Shown here in pieces: positions 26,501 to 32,525 of a DNA stretch of 32,525 bases (position 1 is its first letter; each line of letters opens with the position of its first letter). Position numbers and translations under genes: made by a program. Source of the stretch: Lentisphaerota bacterium (GTDB taxonomy: Bacteria; Verrucomicrobiota; Lentisphaeria; Victivallales; UBA1829); assembly GCA_015061845.1 (NCBI GenBank), contig SUVT01000024.1, positions 1-32,525 of the forward strand. The letters are read 5' to 3'. The notes beneath the pieces were generated by a model. It did not search any database, was not told the origin of the DNA, and saw only the letters and a program-made list of their open reading frames with translations.

Positions 26501-27183
26501 GACACCTTTGCAGAAGCATAAAATTCATTTTCCGGATGAAGAATATAATCATCATGATCTTCCCCGCCGCCGCTCTGAAAACTCTCATCGAAAGGAAGCA
26601 ATCCACGATACAGACCGACAAATTTTCTATTTTCCGGAGCATAGCAGAGTTTGCGCCACTGGTTGCGGATCAGCTCCATGATCTGTTCCTGAAGCAGATC
26701 GCTGTCGATCAGATTTGTCTGGAAAAGGATCCCGCTTTCAAAGGCATTTTTTTTCAGCATTTTCTGGCAGAACCCATGGATCGTGCTGATTGCGTTGTTA
26801 TCAAAATCAAGCATTGCCGCCTGAAGTTTATCTCTGGCAGCCTTGATTTTTTCTCTGTCCGAAAAATCATGAAGAGTGTTTTCCAGAATCTCTTTTTCTC
26901 TGGAAAAATCGGCCTCTTCCGAAATGGGCTCTCCTTTATAGAGCAGATCAAGATATTGACAGCAGCTCTGGATGATCTTCCGGATACGGTCGGAAAGTTC
27001 AGCGGTTGCCATCCGTGTAAAGGTGACGATCAGGATCTGGTCAATGGTCAATCCCTTTTCCACGATCAGACGGACTGCCAGATTCTGGATATTGTATGTT
27101 TTCCCTGTTCCGGCAGAAGCTTCGATCAGATAAACTCCGTCAAGAGAACATTTGCATGAGTTCAATTCTTTTGTTTTTATCAT
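23542..27183 (-). CDS. recB: Exodeoxyribonuclease V beta subunit (RecB helicase-nuclease)
   Basis: 'LIEASAGTGKTYNIQNLAVRLI', 'AAIIDEFQDTDQTQYEIF', 'VGDPKQAIYAFRGGDI', nuclease motif 'GSADLIFRHKGKFFIIDWKTD'. ATG 27183 overlaps the recC stop (ATGA). Confidence 0.94.
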   Translation of the reverse strand: MIKTKELNSCKCSLDGVYLIEASAGTGKTYNIQNLAVRLIVEKGLTIDQILIVTFTRMATAELSDRIRKIIQSCCQYLDLLYKGEPISEEADFSREKEILENTLHDFSDREKIKAARDKLQAAMLDFDNNAISTIHGFCQKMLKKNAFESGILFQTNLIDSDLLQEQIMELIRNQWRKLCYAPENRKFVGLYRGLLPFDESFQSGGGEDHDDYILHPENEFYASAKVSYTSGYVPPSLRDFIGLIEHPEISFDVQEEKLPEVLANEIFALWESLSELDPDVIIPSTNDDEPEFPAELLLESPVEYGFGWQNIEDLASKTDFRKLSETDPEFSRKLQEIIEKIFRFRVSALSCIRKNVAEQLSMLKQRDNFQTYDDLQQQMITALNAKGSTLAETLRTQFKAAIIDEFQDTDQTQYEIFTKIFAPDLSCGKRENCTLFLVGDPKQAIYAFRGGDIFTYKKAAEAVGKDCTFSLSRNFRSADLLVENVNEIFCSNSNPFADKSILFESVESSGKNTLKFNGLEDEKPFHCLGGKGNKKALCQLCAQKINALLNGNVKMPGSEDEEIYTPITPSDIAVLFRYRTDMGYFQEQLQEYGIPYVVNNNESLYDTQEARDLEKLLIAILNPADVRAVTWLMQTQLAGDKNCRRLCEPDNSSGQEAAGSRSALAEVQEFLTILSTTFKKNGFAVMFRMFMEKFQIHTRYPQLVTGAQRYSNLLQLRELLIKREKQDCNSIGLLLLWFQKQISPETRTDLESCVILPTDAPAVRIMTIHNSKGLQFPIVFLPDLASIKLSGARALKYHDPENGNRIFHRITDGEKTSLAFAELLQEELRIAYVALTRASRANYLLVSKGLEGAAAWLFETQKIFTSEQKLIQSDYESLEKKKLPDPVLKKMDSSIKIDEQCTRTGAEQPQLSRYHWDNTKTPVPTPKISYSSAHKFFRRNERRSRSDEETSGSIAPEQKTFDSEAVAEVFTLPRGDLFGTACHTVLEKLDFQNPENLMTLVQRYLSVVNIGDKAEIAVEMFRKVISAPLPFGDGSTFALKDISLSDRCSEMDFDFKLFKNFDPVRIGKVMNEYFRDRLEQEEMDKLFALRDLPGDETFYTGSADLIFRHKGKFFIIDWKTDILDRTLESFNQEYLFGEMWQKFYLYQSLLYSSALIRFLSLRLEKTPEEVYDQDFGGTIYLFLRGVDPEVPGRGIYADKPDFKLICNIAEVE

Positions 27184-30100
27184 GATACGATCACCCTTCC
27201 GCTGTAAACTTTGTTTGCTGCCCGGCATACCAGCCGCCTGAAGTCTTCATCCAGATCCGATTTTTTGAAGAACAGCGAGGCGCAATAGTCATTACAGATG
27301 GCTTTTTCCACCTGTCCGCAATAATTACTGGAATTAACAGGATCGACCCGCTGTTTTCCTGTTGCGTTTTCGTTGACCTGGGCGACTTCCCGGAAAAACG
27401 GAACAGGTGAACTCTCTCCCATGGAACGGATCTGTGCCAGATGCAGAAGATGTTCCCGGGCTTGTACATGATCCAAAGGAGCAAGTTTCATTTCTTCGTC
27501 TTCAAATTGGCAAACCGTGGTATGATACTCCGGCAGTGCCGCCGAAAGAAATACATGCCGGAGCCATGGATCAATCTGATGTTTCGGCTTGTTTCTGGAA
27601 TTCCGGAACATGACAGATCGTGTATGATCCGCAGAAACCGGAACGGTTCCTGTGACAACCATTTCCCTGCCGGGAGAAACCGGACATATTACTTCAAAAT
27701 ACTCTTCCTGCTGTCCGGAATATACGGTCAGGAATTCTTCAGCGAGGAGCCGGGTCGTTAGGATCTGCATACTTTCAAAGAGTTCTTTTCCGATCTCCTG
27801 ATACGGCAGTTTGACGGTTTTAACAAGATAGTTCCGAAGCTCTTGAAAATCGATTTCTTTCCCCGGATTTGTCTTGACCCACGCTGCAGCATATTGCACG
27901 ATATTTTTCTTGATGTCATACGCTTCAAGCGCATTGGCAAGGAACATTTCTTCATTTTCCTGAGATGACCTGCCGAACCGGGTGAACTTTCCGATATTTT
28001 TCCGTGAAAGATAAAATTCCATCGGACTGCGGTAAAAATGTTCCAATTCGTTCAACGAAAGTTTTTCCGGGAGTTCAAATGCTGAAAGATCAGTGAGTTC
28101 AAGATCTGGTATAACGATATTGGAAGTGAATGTTTTTGCCGGAAGTTTCTTTGCTTCTGCCGCTTCAAGAGCCGTTGCGGAGTAGGAATATTTCAAAAGA
28201 TCGCTCCCGTCAAAATAAGAGTCTGCGTAAGATTGCAGATTGTGCTTGACAATATAAGCCTTCCGGTTATTGGTCTTATCCAATCGCTGAAGATACTGAA
28301 TGATCTCAGCCAGCGGAGGAGTCGGAAAAACTTCTGAGTTATCTTTTTCATTCTGTCCGTTGTAGAAGATCATCAGTTTCTCTTTTGCTGCCAGCAATGT
28401 TTCGAGCAGAAGATAGCGGTCTTCCAGATTCTTGGAACGGTCGGTTTTCTTCATATCTTTTGCAATCAGATTGAACCCCGGAGCCGTATCTCTGCGCGGA
28501 AATTCGCCTGCATTCAAACCGAGTATGGCGATGACTTTCATGGGGATCGTCCGCATGGGGACCATGGAACAGAAGGTGATTTTCCCCCGCAGAAACGCAC
28601 TGCCGGAGCTTGCTGAAAAATCTGTATTTTCCAGAATATCAAGAATAACGGGGAACGGAACTTCTGCGGTACAGTCTCTGGATTCAAAAGCCTGTTCTGC
28701 CAGAAAATGGATCAGCTGCGCACGTTCCTGAACCGCAACGGGTTCTGTTGTCAGGAAGAATTTATCCGGCAGCTCCTTGAGTTTTTCAAACCACAGCTTT
28801 GGCGTTTTCTCTCCGGAGAACTCATCTTTCAACAGGAAAAGTTCGTCCAGAAGATCCAGAAAACATCCGAATTTTTCCGCACCGGAACCTTCGGCAAAAT
28901 CAATGGGAAGTTCCGGAAGTTTCAGCTGGGAATCAAACTCTTCTCCCACGGCATAACCGAACAGAAGCCGCCTGACACCCTGTCTCCATGAAAAACTTTC
29001 AAAGTTTACGCCGCAAACTTTTTCCCTGTGCGAACCATCGATCCCCCAGCGGATCCCGGCAGCTGAACACCAGTCGTGTATCTGCTGAACATCATCAACA
29101 GTAAGACGGAATTTGTTTTGCAGAGCTTCTTCTTCCAGCAGGGAGAAGATATCTGAATTGTTGTAGTTGGAATCCGGCAGATGCAGGATCCGGAGCAGAG
29201 CGGGCAGAATCGTTCCGGAATCTTTCAGGGAGCGGTCCGCAATGGAATAACAATCTGCAAGCGGTCCAGTTCCGAAGACAGATTCAATATGCGGAACATA
29301 ATTTTCGATATTGGGGGCGGTAACCAGGATTTCCCCCGGCTTTCTGCTGTTCGTCTTGATCTCATGCAGCAGCCGATCATGAAGAATTTCGATTTCCCGC
29401 AAGGGTGTATGACAATTCTCAATCAGGATGGAACCATCCGGTGAACACTGTCGGGAGATATTTCTGTTTCCCCGGATATCATCCTGCAGACATTCCAGCA
29501 TGGTTCCCGGTTCAGAATAAAGCGGAGAATACTCTTCGGCACAGTTCCAAGTTTCACTCGAAAGCAGTTCATCGAAAAAAGCCCGTCCCTGAACCCCCAA
29601 TGATTGAAGCAGGGGATTCTGTTCGCTTTCTTCCCGGTCTTTTTTCTTTTTATTTTCCCAGTAATCCGCCGATGGCGCAAGATAGAAAAGAGAGACATCC
29701 TGATATTTTGCAAGTGCCAGAAAGAATTGCAGGAAGCGCGGCGGCATGGAGCTGATCCCGAAAATGGAAAGCCCTTTCCGGAATTGATCGCCGGTATATT
29801 CATTTGCTTTGCTGATAAAATCAGTCATGTAGCGATCAAGTGTAAGATCTTCGGAAAAGAGTTCCCGGTAGATCTTTGCCTGCCACACTGAACTTTGCTC
29901 CTGACTGCACCATTCAGAAACCAGTTCCGGACGATAGGTGCGGTACTGCTCAAATGTCATGGCGATCTGGCGGGATATCTGATACTGTTTCCGCATATCG
30001 GGATCATTTTTCAGATAAGCTGCAAGCTCCGGAATCTCTGTTTTTTTCAGGGAAAGATAGTGAAAGATCTTCCAGGTATCCCGGTCGACAGAGTGCCTGC

Positions 30101-30359
30101 CGAGTTCTTCTTCAGCTGTGGGATAATATTCCTTGACGGTCTGTTCAACGGCACTCCGGAGAAAGGGCATTTTCAAGTTCATTGCTATCTTTGAGTTGTT
30201 TGCAATATACTGTTTCAGCCATGTGGCGATCCCCTGTGTCTGCACGGTCGCAATGACCGGCTTCAAGGGATCGTTTCCGGTGCCTGTCTTGTAAATCTTT
30301 TCCAGAAAAGTTCCGGCAAGAGATTCCAGACTGGTCGATACATAAAAATGAAGTGCCAT
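27180..30359 (-). CDS. recC: Exodeoxyribonuclease V gamma subunit (RecC)
   Basis: 'MALHFYVSTSLESLAGTFLEKI', 'FLRSAVEQTV', 'SIFGISSMPPRFLQFFLALAKYQDVSLFYLAPSADYW', 'AILGLNAGEFPRRDTAPGFNLI'; position directly upstream of recB. Confidence 0.93.
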   Translation of the reverse strand: MALHFYVSTSLESLAGTFLEKIYKTGTGNDPLKPVIATVQTQGIATWLKQYIANNSKIAMNLKMPFLRSAVEQTVKEYYPTAEEELGRHSVDRDTWKIFHYLSLKKTEIPELAAYLKNDPDMRKQYQISRQIAMTFEQYRTYRPELVSEWCSQEQSSVWQAKIYRELFSEDLTLDRYMTDFISKANEYTGDQFRKGLSIFGISSMPPRFLQFFLALAKYQDVSLFYLAPSADYWENKKKKDREESEQNPLLQSLGVQGRAFFDELLSSETWNCAEEYSPLYSEPGTMLECLQDDIRGNRNISRQCSPDGSILIENCHTPLREIEILHDRLLHEIKTNSRKPGEILVTAPNIENYVPHIESVFGTGPLADCYSIADRSLKDSGTILPALLRILHLPDSNYNNSDIFSLLEEEALQNKFRLTVDDVQQIHDWCSAAGIRWGIDGSHREKVCGVNFESFSWRQGVRRLLFGYAVGEEFDSQLKLPELPIDFAEGSGAEKFGCFLDLLDELFLLKDEFSGEKTPKLWFEKLKELPDKFFLTTEPVAVQERAQLIHFLAEQAFESRDCTAEVPFPVILDILENTDFSASSGSAFLRGKITFCSMVPMRTIPMKVIAILGLNAGEFPRRDTAPGFNLIAKDMKKTDRSKNLEDRYLLLETLLAAKEKLMIFYNGQNEKDNSEVFPTPPLAEIIQYLQRLDKTNNRKAYIVKHNLQSYADSYFDGSDLLKYSYSATALEAAEAKKLPAKTFTSNIVIPDLELTDLSAFELPEKLSLNELEHFYRSPMEFYLSRKNIGKFTRFGRSSQENEEMFLANALEAYDIKKNIVQYAAAWVKTNPGKEIDFQELRNYLVKTVKLPYQEIGKELFESMQILTTRLLAEEFLTVYSGQQEEYFEVICPVSPGREMVVTGTVPVSADHTRSVMFRNSRNKPKHQIDPWLRHVFLSAALPEYHTTVCQFEDEEMKLAPLDHVQAREHLLHLAQIRSMGESSPVPFFREVAQVNENATGKQRVDPVNSSNYCGQVEKAICNDYCASLFFKKSDLDEDFRRLVCRAANKVYSGRVIVS

Positions 30360-30383
30360 TAAAATTTTTCCTCTGAAAACTGC

Positions 30384-30419
30384 TTTTGGTCAGTATATAC
30401 CAAAATAGATTTTTTTCAA
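30384..30419 (-). promoter_or_regulatory. Candidate recCBD promoter with overlapping palindromic operator
   Basis: Minus strand: -35 TTGAAA (30414-30419), 16-nt spacer, -10 TATACT (30392-30397). Perfect inverted repeat TTTTGGT-n8-ACCAAAA (30384-30405) spans the -10. Confidence 0.5.
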
Positions 30420-30427
30420 GTAGTTTT

Positions 30428-31213
30428 TCAGAGAATCGCAAACAAATTTTCGGCGTTCCGGTTTGTCAGCTCACTGATCTCTTCCAGCGAAACGCCCCGA
30501 ACCGCTGCAAGCGCTTCTGCAATCAGCGGGATATAGGCGGGAGTATTCTCTTTCCCGCGATGGGGAACCGGCGCAAGATAAGGCGCATCGGTTTCCAGCA
30601 GGATCTTGTCTGCCGGATACAGTTTCGCCAGAGTCCGGATATTTTCCGCTTTTTTGAATGTGATCATGCCATTAACGCCGAACCAGGCTCCAAGCTCCGC
30701 AAACCGTTCCATATACTCTGGAGACCCACTGTAACTGTGGATCACAAACCGTCCGCCGGAGACAGAATAATCTTTCAGGAGGTCATACGTCAGCCGGTAC
30801 GCTTCTTCGGAATCTTCCTTGTCGCGGCAATGTACGGAAACAGGCAATTTCATGGATAATGCAAGATCCAGCATCTGCCGGAACACCCGGAGCTGACTTT
30901 CATGATCTGCAAAATCATAATAAAAATCCAGTCCGATCTCCCCGACAGCTTTCAGTTTTCCGGTGGCTGCAAAATCAGTAAAACAGGCGGTATCACCGTC
31001 AAAGTTTGCCGCTTCATGCGGATGAACTCCGGCAGCAAAAAAGAGGTTCGGAATATTCTGAACAGCCTTGCACAACATGTGTGCATCCGGAATACTTGAG
31101 GCGCACGCCAGAATTCCGGTGATCCCCTGATCCAGAGATTCCGCACAAACTCTGAGTGCCAGCGCTTCCGAATCAAAATGACAATGAGTGTCTCTGAAAG
31201 AGAGCATATTCAT
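30428..31213 (-). CDS. TatD family deoxyribonuclease/hydrolase
   Basis: 'FRDTHCHFDSEALA', 'FFAAGVHPHEAANFD', 'AVGEIGLDFYYDFADHESQLRVFRQMLDLALSMKLPVSVHCRDKEDSEEAY', 'ILLETDAPYLAPVPHRGKENTPAYI'. Confidence 0.94.
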   Translation of the reverse strand: MNMLSFRDTHCHFDSEALALRVCAESLDQGITGILACASSIPDAHMLCKAVQNIPNLFFAAGVHPHEAANFDGDTACFTDFAATGKLKAVGEIGLDFYYDFADHESQLRVFRQMLDLALSMKLPVSVHCRDKEDSEEAYRLTYDLLKDYSVSGGRFVIHSYSGSPEYMERFAELGAWFGVNGMITFKKAENIRTLAKLYPADKILLETDAPYLAPVPHRGKENTPAYIPLIAEALAAVRGVSLEEISELTNRNAENLFAIL

Positions 31214-31590
31214 CAGCCGATGGTTTCACGTCCGAGACGTTCTGCAACGACCTGATTTTTTTCGTCCATAACAACGACTTTCGGACGGAACGTTGCAGCT
31301 TCTTCGGGTGTGAAGTTGGCAAAACACATGATTGTGATGATATCGCCAACGCTTCCGCGGTGAGCCGCTGCGCCGTTGAGACAGAAGATACCGGAACCCG
31401 CTTTCCCGGGAATTGCATATGTTTCCAGACGAGAACCGTTTGTTGCGTTCACGACAAGAATTTTTTCATAAGGAAGGATCCCTGCCTTTTCGAGCAGTTC
31501 GATATCGATTTCCAGACTTCCTTCATAATCCACATAGCACTGCGTGATTCTGGCTCTGTGAATTTTCCCTTTCAACATTTCCAAAAGCAT
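31213..31590 (-). CDS. panD: Aspartate 1-decarboxylase
   Basis: 'MLLEMLKGKIHRARITQCYVDYEGSLEIDIELLEKAGILPYEKILVVNATNGSRLETYAIPGKAGSGIFCLNGAAAHRGSVGDIITIM'; the Gly-Ser self-processing site is present. Start chosen by RBS spacing (aggag). Confidence 0.93.
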   Translation of the reverse strand: MLLEMLKGKIHRARITQCYVDYEGSLEIDIELLEKAGILPYEKILVVNATNGSRLETYAIPGKAGSGIFCLNGAAAHRGSVGDIITIMCFANFTPEEAATFRPKVVVMDEKNQVVAERLGRETIG

Positions 31591-31780
31591 TTCCATTTCT
31601 CCTGCTGTTGATTGCATCAATTCAGTAATATAGCATGCTTTTTGAAAATTAAAAGCGGTTTCCAAACTTTATTTACACTCAAAATATGTTTTTTTCGACT
31701 TTTTCAGAATCAAAACACCGGAAAACGGACCGCTTTTGACGATTCTTTCTCCAGTGTTTTATTTTCTGTTTTGACTTTTT

Positions 31781-32525
31781 TTATTCCGCAGTCAAAATCC
31801 GGAAATCATGCCGCGGGACTTCGATGGAAAAAGTATTGTTTTTAATCGGAATACTCTTCTGATCCTCTGCGTTTTTAAGAGTGCTGAAACTCTTCGCACC
31901 AACCTTTTCCGGAAGAAGTTTTACAGTGAAGTTCTCTTTTTCACCCATGTTCGACAGCATGATAACCGTGCGGTTTTTCTGCTTCCAGACCGTAACAAGA
32001 AGATCTTTGTGCTTGTGTTCAAAGACCTTGTATTTTCCCTTTGCCCAGTAAGGATAAAGGCGCGGCGGATCTGCAAAAAATCTCAGATCATTCACGATTT
32101 TGTGCCATAATCTGATCGGTTCCCGGTTTTTGACTGCGCCATCCCACGGCGCAATATCATGGGGGAGGATCAGCGCAAGCCATGCACGGGAATGATGCCC
32201 ATCTTCATCATTTCCTTTAAAAATCATCTCTGAAAGGAAGATTGTGTTGATTCCGAATGCACGTCCCATAGAGACTGCCCGCATGTAATCAAGATCTTTC
32301 CAGTGGTCGATATAATCCTTATCTGCGACATTGTCATACCGTCCGGGCTGTTCTCCATCAATGAAGAAAGTGCAATTTGTCAGAGACGGGATCATCAGAG
32401 ATGCGCTTCCATGGGCTCCGGTCAGGTTTTCAAAATTGTTTTTCCTGTATTGATATGCCAGATAATGATAATGTTCGCGCAGCATCCAGAAGTCATATTC
32501 CGGGTGCATTCTTCCCTTTTCATCT
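31781..32525 (-). CDS. Glycosidase-like protein, C-terminal part (5' truncated by window edge)
   Basis: Frame open to the right edge (...DEKGRMHPEYDFWMLREHYHYLAYQYRKN...). C-terminal beta-sandwich-like tail 'LVTVWKQKNRTVIMLSNMGEKENFTVKLL'. Confidence 0.6.
   Translation of the reverse strand, partial: DEKGRMHPEYDFWMLREHYHYLAYQYRKNNFENLTGAHGSASLMIPSLTNCTFFIDGEQPGRYDNVADKDYIDHWKDLDYMRAVSMGRAFGINTIFLSEMIFKGNDEDGHHSRAWLALILPHDIAPWDGAVKNREPIRLWHKIVNDLRFFADPPRLYPYWAKGKYKVFEHKHKDLLVTVWKQKNRTVIMLSNMGEKENFTVKLLPEKVGAKSFSTLKNAEDQKSIPIKNNTFSIEVPRHDFRILTAE

Noticed and set aside
31652-31735. Inverted repeat aaaagcgg ... ccgctttt between panD and the glycosidase-like fragment as a terminator
   Set aside because: Arms are short and far apart, with no proper U-tract directly after the stem in either direction; could be chance in AT-rich intergenic DNA.
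1-32525. tRNA, rRNA or CRISPR features
   Set aside because: None recognised on either strand by reading; not a substitute for tRNAscan/Rfam searches.

Overview
The window is chromosomal-looking DNA. Its gene content (H-X9-DG prepilin-like protein, DUF4838 and CBM9-like secreted proteins, beta-galactosidase-like hydrolase) is consistent with a PVC/Lentisphaerota-type bacterium, but that assignment is inference. In order it contains: the C-terminal part of a LacI/GntR-type regulator (open at the left edge); a disrupted prepilin-like gene; a large secreted DUF4838-type protein; a repeat-rich region (about 4.6-7.2 kb) with two copies of a ~360 bp TIR-bounded MITE-like element flanking a thermonuclease gene and a scrambled chimeric pseudogene; three secreted carbohydrate-related or unknown proteins on the minus strand; an AlkA-like DNA glycosylase; a secreted protein made of six 25-aa repeats; phosphatidylserine decarboxylase; two tandem paralogous DMT-like membrane proteins; a minus-strand operon (two tandem ceramidase-like proteins, DegT/DnrJ aminotransferase, TIM-barrel sugar isomerase-like protein); a compact recC-recB-recD operon; tatD-panD; and a glycosidase-like fragment open at the right edge. 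The most interesting signals are the repeat-rich region, whose chimera has deletion junctions at short direct repeats that can be read in the sequence; the 25-aa repeat protein; the prepilin gene with two N-terminal signals and a hairpin/T8 tract in the only window where a frame change could join them; and the two-copy ceramidase-like operon. No RNA genes, CRISPR arrays or transposases were recognised. All family calls come from reading the sequence, without database searches.
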